A stretch of DNA of 64,000 nucleotides from assembly GCA_049664225.1 (NCBI GenBank), contig JBATEX010000077.1:1-64000 (forward strand), read 5' to 3'. The DNA comes from JAUVRX01 sp049664225 (lineage in GTDB: Bacteria > Acidobacteriota > Thermoanaerobaculia > Multivoradales > JAHEKO01). Shown here one piece after another: positions 15,121 to 24,022 of this stretch; positions within the stretch are counted from its first letter, which is position 1, and each line of letters opens with the position of its first letter. The position numbers and the translations under genes were made by a program. Below the pieces are notes generated by a model, which was given only the letters and a program-made list of their open reading frames with translations, made no database searches and was not told the origin of the DNA.

Positions 15121-15753
15121 ATGGCATTCAATCTCAGAAGCCTCTACCGACGACTGCGGTTCGGGGAGCCGATCATCATCGTCTCCGGCCTGCCCCGCTC
15201 CGGCACCTCCATGGCCATGAAGATGCTGGAAGCCACCGGCTTGCCCATCGTCTCTGATGGGATCCGCACCGCCGATGAAGACAACCCAAAAGGCTACTAC
15301 GAGCTGGAACGCGTCAAAGACCTCGCCAATGAGAACGACTTCACCTGGCTCGAGGACGCCAAGGGAAAGGCGATCAAGATCATCTCGTACCTACTCAAGG
15401 AGCTGCCCCCCGACTACAACTATAAGGTGTTGTTCATGCGCCGCGACCTGAGCGAGGTTCTTGCCTCGCAGCAGAAGATGCTCCAACGACGGGATGAGAC
15501 CTCCGACACGCAAGACGAGCGCATGGTCGAGCTCTACGAAAACGACCTTTGGAAGGCCAACTACCTGCTCAAACACCAACCCCAGTTCGAGCTTCTCGCG
15601 GTTCACTACCGGCAGGTCCTGGACCAGCCCCTGCAAGCCGCCCGCGAGATCAACGAGTTCCTGGGTGGCCACCTGGATGTTGACAAGATGGCCGGAGTCG
15701 TCGACCCCGACCTCTACCGAAATCGGGCCGAGAAGCTGGCTGAAACGAGCTAA
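15121..15753 (+). CDS. Sulfotransferase family protein
   Basis: 210 residues from ATG at 15121, which has an AGGAAG ribosome site; a longer frame upstream lacks family resemblance and reads through the divergent promoter. The PAPS-binding loop VSGLPRSGTSMAMKML lies near the N-terminus, a phosphate-binding region (KVLFMRRDLSEVLASQQKML) in the middle, and VHYRQVLDQPLQAAREINEF near the end. It is more compact than the sulfotransferase at 1780-2658 and is not its close paralogue. The stop is three bases before the O-methyltransferase ATG, so the two form an operon that may modify one small molecule by sulfation and methylation. Confidence 0.88.
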   Translation: MAFNLRSLYRRLRFGEPIIIVSGLPRSGTSMAMKMLEATGLPIVSDGIRTADEDNPKGYYELERVKDLANENDFTWLEDAKGKAIKIISYLLKELPPDYNYKVLFMRRDLSEVLASQQKMLQRRDETSDTQDERMVELYENDLWKANYLLKHQPQFELLAVHYRQVLDQPLQAAREINEFLGGHLDVDKMAGVVDPDLYRNRAEKLAETS

Positions 15754-15756
15754 CCC

Positions 15757-16773
15757 ATGACTGTGAGCGGCCCGAACACCCTTGCCGGTGAGCACTTCAC
15801 GGATCCGGTGGACAGGATGGCATCCGGCTATCGAGCCTGCCAGATCCTGCTGACAGCCAACCGCCTCGGACTCTTCGAGCAACTGATCGAGAGGCCCCTG
15901 AGCGCGGAGGACTTGAGCTCCAGACTTGATGCAGATCACCGCGGTGTACGGATTCTCTGTGATGCGCTGATCGCCGAAGGCCTCCTGGAAAGGGCGGACG
16001 ACGGCTACACCAATGGACCGCTGGCGGAGCAGTTTCTACTCGAGAGCTCACCCTCTTCTCGCGTTCATTCACTCCACCACACTGCAAAGCTCTACGAGCG
16101 ATGGGGCCGGCTCTACGACACAGTCAAGCACGGGCGACCCGTCCCCGACGAGGACCTCGACCCGGCGCTGGTCGGCAACGAAGAACAGTTCGCCAAGGCC
16201 ATGGCCGACGTGGGAAGGGTGTCAGCCGCGGCCACCAGCGAAGTTCTCGATCTCAACGGTGTTCGCCGATTGCTCGACATAGGCGGTGGCCCCGCGATCT
16301 ACGCGATCGAGTTCGCCCGACGCAATCCCAATCTCGAGGTGGTGGTCTTCGACAGTGAGGCCACACTGACAGTTGCCGAGGGGAACATCCGCGCGGCGGA
16401 TCTCGAAGAACGCGTCACGTGTCGCGTGGGCGATGCCCTGGAAGATGACCTGGGCGGTCCTTACGATTTGATCTTCATTTCCAACGTCGTGCACATCTAC
16501 TCGGCCGCTACCAACCGGCAACTGTTGGGCCGTTGCGCCTCCGCACTCGCACCTGGAGGGCGCCTCGTGATCAAGGACTTCCTGCTGGATGACGATCGGC
16601 TGGAGCCCCCTGGCGGAGCCGTATTCGCCGTCAACATGCTGGTGAGCACGCAGAGCGGGGACTGCTACACGGTGTCTGAAATCAACGACTGGCTCTCAGC
16701 GCATGGGCTTCAATTCGAGAGCCTGGTGGATGTCGCAACCAAGTCCCGCCTGCTGATCTCTCGCAAGCCCTGA
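15757..16773 (+). CDS. SAM-dependent O-methyltransferase with N-terminal winged-helix dimerisation domain
   Basis: A 338-residue protein of the plant-caffeate/bacterial type family 2 O-methyltransferases. Residues about 15-90 form a winged-helix dimerisation domain (ACQILLTANRLGLFEQL; LSAEDLSSRLDADHRGVRIL). The catalytic Rossmann domain has the SAM glycine loop LLDIGGGPAIYAIEFARR, acidic loop VVFDSEATL, and the post-motif GGRLVIKDFLLDDDRLEPP. It would methylate a hydroxyl on a small molecule. It follows the sulfotransferase by three bases. The acceptor is unknown; no complete natural-product cluster surrounds it. Confidence 0.9.
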   Translation: MTVSGPNTLAGEHFTDPVDRMASGYRACQILLTANRLGLFEQLIERPLSAEDLSSRLDADHRGVRILCDALIAEGLLERADDGYTNGPLAEQFLLESSPSSRVHSLHHTAKLYERWGRLYDTVKHGRPVPDEDLDPALVGNEEQFAKAMADVGRVSAAATSEVLDLNGVRRLLDIGGGPAIYAIEFARRNPNLEVVVFDSEATLTVAEGNIRAADLEERVTCRVGDALEDDLGGPYDLIFISNVVHIYSAATNRQLLGRCASALAPGGRLVIKDFLLDDDRLEPPGGAVFAVNMLVSTQSGDCYTVSEINDWLSAHGLQFESLVDVATKSRLLISRKP

Positions 16774-16835
16774 CGAAAGGCAATGCTCCAGCGGGGACCT
16801 GGGTCATCTGTGCCTTCAGGGGGGCAACATGGGAA

Positions 16836-16935
16836 GGGGAGGGCCTTGCGCCCTCTGGCAACGCTAGGGTTGTGAGGATTGTAGGGGAGGGCCTTGCGCC
16901 CTCCCGCGGGCGCCCGCAAGGGGCGCCCCTGCATC
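16836..16935 (+). repeat. Dispersed intergenic repeat with two identical 20-base cores
   Basis: The 20-base core GGGGAGGGCCTTGCGCCCTC occurs twice (16836-16855 and 16884-16903), 28 bases apart. The second core is followed by nested palindromes (CGGGCGCCCG and GGGGCGCCCC). The sequence GCAACGCTA between the cores is also found next to the related unit at 9500-9573. The block fills most of the gap between the convergent O-methyltransferase and M19 genes and is non-coding. Confidence 0.7.
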
Positions 16936-16988
16936 AGCAGCCAGCCGTCCCAGATCGGGAGCACCGACTGCCAGGACCGCCGGCCGCT

Positions 16989-18239
16989 TCAAGGGTCGGC
17001 GGCCACCCTCTCCACCTCGGCCCAGACCCGCAGGGTGTTCTCTCCCAGAATCTTGCGGATGTCGTCGTCGGAGTAGCCGCGTTCGAGAAGATGGCGAACC
17101 AGGTTCGGGTAGTAGGAGACGTCTTTGAGTCCGGTCGGGGTCGAAGGACCGACTCCATCGAAGTCCGAGCCGATGCCGACGTGGTCGACTCCGGCCAACT
17201 CGACCGCATGGTCGATGTGATCCACGACATCGGTGACATCCGCCAGCACCTGGGGGTTCTCTCTTCGGTAGGACTCTGCGAAGGCCTCGACGGCTTCGTC
17301 GCCTTCCGCCAGATTGTGCTCTTCTCGGTACTCCCCCACCGCGTCCCACATCGCTTGCGAGGACTCCCAGGCCTCCTGGGTCAAGAAGCCCGAGCCGAAA
17401 TTGATTTGGATGACGCCGCCGTTCTCACCCAGCCGGCGGATCATCGCGTCGCTCATGTTGCGCTCCCAATCGCCGGTAAATGAGCGGCATGAGGAGTGCG
17501 ACGCAATGACGGGGGCTCGAGTGAGATCGAGGACCTGATCGAAGGCCTCGTCGGTAACATGGGAGATGTCGATCATGATCCCCAACCGATTCATCTCCTC
17601 GACGACTTGCCGTCCAAACGGACTCAGGCCCTGCCACACCCGGTCTTCATCGTAGGAGGAGTCGCTGATCTGGTTGCTCTTGCCATGCGTCAGGGTTATG
17701 TAACTGATTCCACGATCACGAAAGTAGGCCAGATTCGCAAGGTCGTCGCCAATGGGGGCACCGTTCTCCATGCCCATGGGCAGGGAGATCAGTCCAGCCT
17801 CGAAGTCCTTGCGAACATCCCTTGGTGAGCGAGCCACTGAGAATTTGTCGGGCCACTGCTGCGCGAACCCTTCCACCAGATCGATCAGGGAGTCCGCCAG
17901 CTCCTTCGAACCTCCGGTCTCCTGCAGATCGGCCGGAGTGTAGATGGACATGAACGGGGCGTTCAGTCCCCCCTCGACAGCTCTCGGATAGTCGAAGTCA
18001 CCGCCTTCGGTTGTCTGGGAGATGTCCTCCTGTTCCTCTTGCAGCCGGTAGGGAACATCGATGTGAGTATCGACGATGATGCTCTCCTGGGCGAGCCTGG
18101 CTGCTCTAGCCTGCAGGTCGTCCTGGGAATCCGGCGCCCGGTACTGCTGACCGCATCCGGTTGCCAGCAACATCCCTGTCAGAACGAGCAACGCAAACCC
18201 ACCCATCTGCCGAGTTCCGACGTCTCTCAGGTAGCCCAT
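16989..18239 (-). CDS. Lipoprotein dipeptidase, peptidase M19 (renal dipeptidase-like)
   Basis: 416 residues from ATG at 18239, which has an AGGAGA ribosome site. The N-terminus is a lipoprotein signal with lipobox ATGC (Cys29). M19 zinc ligands are visible: IIVDTHIDVPYRL (HxD), a central Glu in PMGMENGAPIG, HVTDEAFDQVLDLTRAPVIASHSSCR (two His), and the C-terminal GVDHVGIGSDFDGVG. The enzyme would cleave dipeptides in the periplasm or at the surface. It lies 16 bases after the M1-M28-PDZ peptidase stop, on the same strand, so the two probably form a peptide-degrading operon in which this enzyme finishes products of the larger one. Confidence 0.93.
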   Translation of the reverse strand: MGYLRDVGTRQMGGFALLVLTGMLLATGCGQQYRAPDSQDDLQARAARLAQESIIVDTHIDVPYRLQEEQEDISQTTEGGDFDYPRAVEGGLNAPFMSIYTPADLQETGGSKELADSLIDLVEGFAQQWPDKFSVARSPRDVRKDFEAGLISLPMGMENGAPIGDDLANLAYFRDRGISYITLTHGKSNQISDSSYDEDRVWQGLSPFGRQVVEEMNRLGIMIDISHVTDEAFDQVLDLTRAPVIASHSSCRSFTGDWERNMSDAMIRRLGENGGVIQINFGSGFLTQEAWESSQAMWDAVGEYREEHNLAEGDEAVEAFAESYRRENPQVLADVTDVVDHIDHAVELAGVDHVGIGSDFDGVGPSTPTGLKDVSYYPNLVRHLLERGYSDDDIRKILGENTLRVWAEVERVAADP

Positions 18240-18255
18240 GATCCGAATCTCCTGA

Positions 18256-21200
18256 CTAGCGTGCTTCCACCGTGACAGGCAAGACGATCTCTTTACCCTC
18301 TCGCACCACTCTCGCCTCCACATTCTGGCCTGGTTCCAGAGTGCGCAGGATCTGGGAGTAGGTCCGTAGATCCGTCACCTCCTGGTCGTCGATGGCCACG
18401 AGCGTGTCACCCGCCAGGAAGCCCGCCTTCTCGGCAGGTGAGCCTGCGGACACTTCGCTGACCCTGACTCCAGGTCCCTCGAAGGCGAAATCCGGCACCG
18501 TGCCGAAACGGACCTTCCGCCCTCCCGACGGGCCTCCAGTCGGGGGACCGGTCGACTGCCCCGCCGATTGCCCCTCGATCTTCACTGTCATGGGTTCATC
18601 GCGCCCGCCCAGATAGACGACGGCCTCCTTGACCAGCGTCGCGACTTTGACCAGGCCAGCGCCGTCGACTTTGTCAGCGGTATCGCCCGGTCGATGGTAG
18701 TCACCGTGGGCCTGCGTGAAGATCTGAACACCTGGGACCCCCTTCTCGATGAAGCTCATCTGATCCGAGGCCTCCGCCGATTCGGGAATGTTGCGGCTGT
18801 CCACCCCGGTCACATAGGAGGCACCACGGAAGATGTGCTGCCACTCGTCCGCGGTACCTGTTCCCAGGATCGAGACGGCGCCCTCGCCCAAACGACCGAC
18901 AGTATCGATGTTGACAACGGCCCGGATACCGGAAAAAGGCACGGGGGTCGGATTGGCCACGTAGTATTTGGACCCGGCCCGGCCGGCCTCCTCACCTGTG
19001 AAGCCAGCGAAAACCAGACTTCTCTGCGGTGCCTCTCCCTCCGCCAGAGTCCTGGCCAGCTCGATCAGAACCGCCACGCCGCTCGCGTTGTCATCTGCGC
19101 CCGGATGGACCTTGCCCTCGTCGCCGCTGTGCACATCCGGCCAGCCGGACCCCAAGTGATCGAAGTGGGCGCCGATGATCACGGCCTGGTCCTGCCATTC
19201 GTCTCGAGTTCCGGGCAGGACTCCGATGACGTTGGTCACGTCGACAGGCGAGCCATCAGGGCCTTCCTTCATGGTGAAGCGCTGAAGATAGCCGCCGTTA
19301 TCGCCTCCCGGTTGCAGCCCGGCTCTCTCGAATTGCTCGACGAGATACTCCGCTGCCTTGTCGAGGCCTGCTGTTCCGACTCCCCTGCCCTCGAAGTCAG
19401 GTGAGGCGAGGATCTGTACATGCTCCATCAGGCGAGACTGAGAGAAGACAGCTGGCAGATCCGCCAGAGCCTGGCGCTCTGCCAGCTGCATCGCGGGCAA
19501 CACCGAATTCCGACCTTCGCCCTCAGGACGAAGATCCACTAGCAACGGTGAGTCAGTCGTGGGCCATTGACCTTTCACCACATTCGTCGGCTCTTCGCCC
19601 TCGAAGGCCAGATAGGAATACTTGCCATAGTGAGGCAGTTTGCGGCCCAGACCTGCAAAGGCCGCTAGTGGCTCGACGACCAACCAACCCACGGCCTTGT
19701 CGAGCGTGGCGGGATGGCGACGAAGGACCACCATGGAGTGGTCGCTCCAGGGCACCTCTTCGACACCCAGGACCAGTCGTTCTGAAGTGACTTCGACACC
19801 CTCCAGATCGGCCCCGAAGAGCCGCTCCGCCAGTCGATTCTCGCGGCCCAGGATCCAGACTGCACGATCAGCCGGCAGGCTCTCCAGATCACTGTCCGTC
19901 ACCACCTCGATCGTGTGACTATCGCTCTGCCAGGCGGCGGCCAAATCGCGGTACGACTTCACGGCGGCCTCGCCTTCCGCCGACGGCAGCACGGCCAGAA
20001 TCTCGGGCTCGCCGAAGATCTGTCCGATGGATGGCGGGATCTCTCGGGCGTCCAGGAGCCTGAACACGTCGAACTGGGGGTCGGCCTGGACAGCCAGCGG
20101 TCGGGACCCTGCAGCGAGCTGAAAGGACGTCTCTCTGCTCGTGGTGCGAACCACGGTGATCTCAGTCCCGGTTTCGGTCAGCAGGGCAATCGGCACCTCG
20201 AGCTCGAAGAACTCCGCTGGCTGGCCCTGAACCAGGGAGCCAGTGACGACAAACCCACTACCTGCTTCCTGCACGTCGTGAACCTCGATCTCGAGCGCTG
20301 CCGCTCCCGGGCGCTCCACCCAGGGATCAAAAAACCAGGCGAGGTCCTCCCCGGTCTCGGCTTCGAAAGTGCTCTGGAGATCCCGAAACGAGGCACGCTT
20401 GTTCCGGTAGTCCCGGTAAAAGCGGGCCATGCTGCGACGAAATGCCTCGTCGCCGACATGCAGCCGTAGCATGTGGTATCCCATCAACGTCTTTCCGTAG
20501 CCGACAGCCTCCGTGGCGGCACTGTGGCGGGACCGGAAGTCCTTCAATGGGAAGTCGCTGCTTTCCTTGACGTAGTTGCGGTACTTCTGCACCGTCGCGC
20601 GCCGGTACTCGTCGCCCTTGCCTCGCTGTTCCTGGATCAGGTGGTCGGCCATGTAGGCCGTGAGGCCCTCACACCAATTGCCGGTGGCATAGTCGACGAA
20701 GACCGAATTTCCCCACCAGTTGTGGAGAATCTCATGAGGGTAGGAGGAGGTCAGAATGAAAGGAAAGCGGATGACTTGCGGACCGAGAAGGGTGAATGAA
20801 GGCATCCCATAGCCGGTCTCCCAGAAATTCTCCACAAGGGCGAACTTCTCATAGGGGTAGGGTCCGATGAGCTCTCGGTACATCTCGACATACTGCGCCG
20901 TGGCCTTCAAGTATTTGTCGGCCAGCGCGTCGTCGGCTTCGTGAAGATAGACCTGCGCTTCCACGGCGCCAGCGGACTCAAAGTAAGCGGTCAGGGGACC
21001 CCCAACGAGGTAGATCTCATCCATCGGTCCCCCTGAGGACCAGACGGCGTGTCCATCGTCTCCCCGTGACGTGCCATTGCCCTGGCTGATGACGTGCCAG
21101 TCCGCCGGTTGCTCGACGGCGAGCTCGAACTCGATCAACTCCTCGCCGAAATACGGGTACCAGAATCCACTCGCCGCCAGATAGACGCCTTCGTCACCGA

Positions 21201-21648
21201 CAATTCCGGCAGTCTCTCGAAAGCCGCGGGTGTACTCCTCCTTTTGGGCAGACAGGCCGAAGTCCACCTTGCCTCGATACGAGATCGTCAGCTCTCCGTC
21301 TTCGGGGAAGGAGCCAAGACGGTAGCGGGCAAGCTCCAGGTCCGTGCTCAGCTCGATACTGGCACCGTTTATGCCGAAGAACCCGTCGAACTCACCCAAC
21401 GGCACCCTTTCCACCGGAGGATTCGAGCTCTCGATCTCCATGACCGTGCTGAGGAGGAACTCCACCGGCTCGTCGCCGGCCGCGGAGCCCAGCTGGATGA
21501 GGTCTATAACCGTGATCCCGTTATCTGACGGAACCAGGCCAATCTCCATTTGATGGGTAAGGTACTCGGCCGCCGCAGGTTGCGCCGAGGCCAGTCCTGC
21601 GGAAAGCAAGAAGAAGGCCCCGAAGGCCAGCCATCTCGGAAGTTTCAT
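18256..21648 (-). CDS. Secreted M1-like/M28/PDZ fusion peptidase
   Basis: 1130 residues from ATG at 21648 (ribosome site GGGGGAA), with a signal peptide cleaved near residue 22. Part one is an M1-type aminopeptidase: zinc site HEILH (305-309) and Glu327 in NWCEGLTAY, one residue closer than in classical M1 enzymes. After a beta-rich middle region comes an M28 peptidase: GAHFDHLG (His828), HPGADDNASG, FTGEEAG, NIDTVG and HGDYHRPGDT, a full dizinc set. A PDZ domain ends the protein (about 1040-1130, VRVSEVSAGSPAEKAGFLAG). Both metallopeptidase sites look complete, so it may be a two-activity exopeptidase. It is first in an operon with the M19 dipeptidase. Confidence 0.92.
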   Translation of the reverse strand: MKLPRWLAFGAFFLLSAGLASAQPAAAEYLTHQMEIGLVPSDNGITVIDLIQLGSAAGDEPVEFLLSTVMEIESSNPPVERVPLGEFDGFFGINGASIELSTDLELARYRLGSFPEDGELTISYRGKVDFGLSAQKEEYTRGFRETAGIVGDEGVYLAASGFWYPYFGEELIEFELAVEQPADWHVISQGNGTSRGDDGHAVWSSGGPMDEIYLVGGPLTAYFESAGAVEAQVYLHEADDALADKYLKATAQYVEMYRELIGPYPYEKFALVENFWETGYGMPSFTLLGPQVIRFPFILTSSYPHEILHNWWGNSVFVDYATGNWCEGLTAYMADHLIQEQRGKGDEYRRATVQKYRNYVKESSDFPLKDFRSRHSAATEAVGYGKTLMGYHMLRLHVGDEAFRRSMARFYRDYRNKRASFRDLQSTFEAETGEDLAWFFDPWVERPGAAALEIEVHDVQEAGSGFVVTGSLVQGQPAEFFELEVPIALLTETGTEITVVRTTSRETSFQLAAGSRPLAVQADPQFDVFRLLDAREIPPSIGQIFGEPEILAVLPSAEGEAAVKSYRDLAAAWQSDSHTIEVVTDSDLESLPADRAVWILGRENRLAERLFGADLEGVEVTSERLVLGVEEVPWSDHSMVVLRRHPATLDKAVGWLVVEPLAAFAGLGRKLPHYGKYSYLAFEGEEPTNVVKGQWPTTDSPLLVDLRPEGEGRNSVLPAMQLAERQALADLPAVFSQSRLMEHVQILASPDFEGRGVGTAGLDKAAEYLVEQFERAGLQPGGDNGGYLQRFTMKEGPDGSPVDVTNVIGVLPGTRDEWQDQAVIIGAHFDHLGSGWPDVHSGDEGKVHPGADDNASGVAVLIELARTLAEGEAPQRSLVFAGFTGEEAGRAGSKYYVANPTPVPFSGIRAVVNIDTVGRLGEGAVSILGTGTADEWQHIFRGASYVTGVDSRNIPESAEASDQMSFIEKGVPGVQIFTQAHGDYHRPGDTADKVDGAGLVKVATLVKEAVVYLGGRDEPMTVKIEGQSAGQSTGPPTGGPSGGRKVRFGTVPDFAFEGPGVRVSEVSAGSPAEKAGFLAGDTLVAIDDQEVTDLRTYSQILRTLEPGQNVEARVVREGKEIVLPVTVEAR

Positions 21649-21889
21649 GAGCGTTCCCCCAACAGTAGCAAGATCAGGGTAGACCCTCCCGGCTCCGACC
21701 CTGGAGAAGGTCGAGCGGAAAGCGAGGCCAGACTCTATCGCAGGTCGGGACGACTGCGATGGAGACAAGGGTGGGATCGAGGCTCTTTCTAACTGCGGAG
21801 GCGATCGTACGGGCAGGAAGCGGCGGCGAAGTGGTGCCGGCACAGGACGGTCGTCACCACTGCGACGTCAATTGTGGCCAGGAGTGTGC

Positions 21890-22600
21890 TCACATCAAGC
21901 TCTCCAGCCAGGGTCCCAGAGAAACCAGGCCGTTATACCACAGATACCCGACACCCCCTGCGACGGCCAGCAGCAGGGCCAGCCAGAGAGCCACCCTGCC
22001 GCGCTGAGAGCTCGCTCCAGCTCGCCGCTGGGTCGCGATGACACCCGAACCCATTGTCGGACCGAGGGGATCATCGAGCAGCAGATCGTTCTCATCGAGG
22101 ACCAGCAGCTCACCGGAATGGCGGTCCTGAATCGGCACTGGACGTAGGCTCCCGATCTCGAGATCGTCGCTTGCCGTCGCCTCCGCATCCCGGCTCGATA
22201 CGGCGGGCTCGCCAGTTCCGTTTTCGCGCTCCTCGACGATGCGGGCGATCGCAGCTCGGCTCTCATCATCCAGCTTGAGGTAGGAGACACCCATGCCGGC
22301 GGGTCTGTCGGAGGCTTCCTCCTTTTCGCGGATCCAGACCACTTCGCCCAGACCGTGCACCAGCTTGCGTTCGTCGCCCAACCAGATCTCGAAGATGAAA
22401 ATCGACCCCACGGGCTTCGCCGAAGTCGTCTTGACAAACATGCCGGAGGTGGAGACGTTGGCTGAGTACTCGATGGAAAAGCCACCGAAGTCGTGGAACT
22501 TCAGGACTACTTTGCGCTCCATCAGCACCCGATTCGATACGCGAGGTTCGGAGTCGACGGGGTGTACTGAAGGGGAGTTTTGTAGCTGGCTTGGTTTCAT
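21890..22600 (-). CDS. PilZ-domain protein with C-terminal membrane anchor
   Basis: 236 residues from ATG at 22600, which has a strong GGAGGAAGG ribosome site. The PilZ domain covers about residues 20-120: Arg-rich RVLMERKVV, then ANVSTSGMFV, matching the N-x-S-x-x-G signature, and GVSYLKLDDESRAAIARIVE. It resembles the myxobacterial-type PilZ subgroup. A disordered acidic stretch leads to one transmembrane helix near the C-terminus (VALWLALLLAVAGGVGYLWY). PilZ domains bind c-di-GMP; here the first Arg motif is close to RxxxxR rather than RxxxR, so binding is likely but not certain. A GGDEF-EAL protein is encoded 22 kb away. Confidence 0.85.
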   Translation of the reverse strand: MKPSQLQNSPSVHPVDSEPRVSNRVLMERKVVLKFHDFGGFSIEYSANVSTSGMFVKTTSAKPVGSIFIFEIWLGDERKLVHGLGEVVWIREKEEASDRPAGMGVSYLKLDDESRAAIARIVEERENGTGEPAVSSRDAEATASDDLEIGSLRPVPIQDRHSGELLVLDENDLLLDDPLGPTMGSGVIATQRRAGASSQRGRVALWLALLLAVAGGVGYLWYNGLVSLGPWLESLM

Positions 22601-22781
22601 CACACCTTCCTCCGCCTCTTTCAGGCAGGGATCGCCCCAAATCAAACGGGTTTCTTCCGTATCCAGATTAAGCTACCGAGGCTTGGCGAGCAGTGGAATC
22701 CTCCACAAAATCGAGAACTAGCACCCGAAATCAGTCGAACTCTGCCTGGCCTGAGGCTTGAAGGTGGGGTCGCCGGCCCGC

Positions 22782-23867
22782 TCAGCCGCCGATATAGGAC
22801 ATCTCGACTCGGCGCTGGTTCGGTGTGGCCAGGGCCCGGAGCTCGGAGTAGCGGTCTCGACGTCGAGACCAGATAGAGCTTACGAGCTCGGTGAGTGCAT
22901 CGTCACCCGAGCCGCTGCGAAGCAGCGCACGCACGTCGATCCCCTTGGCGGCAAACAAGCAGGTGAACAGACGCCCATCGGCCGACAGCCGGGCGCGAGT
23001 GCAGTCACCACAGAAGGGCCGCGTGACCGAGGTGATGATCCCGATCTCGCCCTCCCCATCTTTGTAGCGCCAGCGCTTGGCGACCTCTCCGGGATGGTTG
23101 GGCTCGATCGACTCCAGCGGGTGGACGGCCTGGATCCTCTCGACCATCTCGGCCCCCGAAACGACATCGTCCATTCTCCAGCCGTTGGTGTTGCCCACAT
23201 CCATGAATTCGATGAAGCGGAGAATGGCCGGGCTGCCCTTGAAGTGCTCGGCGAGCTCGACCAGATGGTCGTCGTTGACCCCCTTTTTGATCACCGCGTT
23301 GACCTTGATGGGGACGAGACCCACCTCGACGGCAGCATCGATGCCCTGCAGCACGTCCTCGACCGGAAATCGAACATCGTTGATGCGATGAAAGACAACG
23401 TCATCGACCGCATCGAGACTGACGGTGACCCGGTTCAAGCCTGCCGCCGCCAGAGCCCCGGCCTGCTGGCCCAGTAGCGCTCCGTTGGTCGTCAGTGCCA
23501 CTTCGCTGTCCGGCAAGGCCGCCAGCATCTCTATGAGTACTGGGAGCTCGGCCCGCAGCAGCGGCTCTCCGCCAGTAAGGCGGAACTTGCGGACTCCGAG
23601 CCGGTGAAAGACCCGAGCCAACCGACAGATCTCCTCGAACGAGAGGATCTCTGAACGTGGCAGGAAAGCGAAATCCGATCCGAAGACTTCCTTCGGCATG
23701 CAGTATCGACAGCGGAAATTGCAGCGGTCGGTGACCGAGATCCTCAGATCCGCCAGGGGCCGCGACAGTCGATCTCGCGGCGCTCGAAAATCAGTCACGG
23801 CCCGTCGAGGCACCGGTCTGATCTCCGTCTGATCTGAAGATCCGGCCTGGATCGGAGGCTTCCCCAC
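22782..23867 (-). CDS. moaA: GTP 3',8-cyclase (molybdenum cofactor biosynthesis protein A)
   Basis: A radical-SAM enzyme that starts molybdopterin synthesis by cyclising GTP. It has the N-terminal cluster motif C-x3-C-x2-C (DRCNFRCRYCMP), the SAM glycine motif LTGGEPLLR, the second cluster ligands CGDCTRARLSADGRLFTC, and the diagnostic C-terminal Gly-Gly (SYIGG). No ATG exists upstream. GTG at 23867 is chosen because GGGAG precedes it closely, giving 361 residues; GTG at 23798 (338 residues) is equally family-like. No other moa/moe gene lies in the window, so it appears as a stand-alone gene divergent from the large kinase. Confidence 0.95.
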   Translation of the reverse strand: MGKPPIQAGSSDQTEIRPVPRRAVTDFRAPRDRLSRPLADLRISVTDRCNFRCRYCMPKEVFGSDFAFLPRSEILSFEEICRLARVFHRLGVRKFRLTGGEPLLRAELPVLIEMLAALPDSEVALTTNGALLGQQAGALAAAGLNRVTVSLDAVDDVVFHRINDVRFPVEDVLQGIDAAVEVGLVPIKVNAVIKKGVNDDHLVELAEHFKGSPAILRFIEFMDVGNTNGWRMDDVVSGAEMVERIQAVHPLESIEPNHPGEVAKRWRYKDGEGEIGIITSVTRPFCGDCTRARLSADGRLFTCLFAAKGIDVRALLRSGSGDDALTELVSSIWSRRRDRYSELRALATPNQRRVEMSYIGG

Positions 23868-24022
23868 CAGATTCTCCCACGCGAACTCTATCCTAACGAC
23901 CCCCCCGGCCGGCAATCTACGAATCTTCTAAACCTCTATCGAGCAAGGGCTTCACGTTGAAAATACATTGACCGGGAGAGAGATACAGTGCTAAAAAAAC
24001 TCATCCACGACGGGAGACCGCG

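Noticed and set aside
16836..16935. CRISPR-like array
   Set aside because: Only two cores, internally palindromic, with one 28-base gap and a diverged copy elsewhere; no cas genes.
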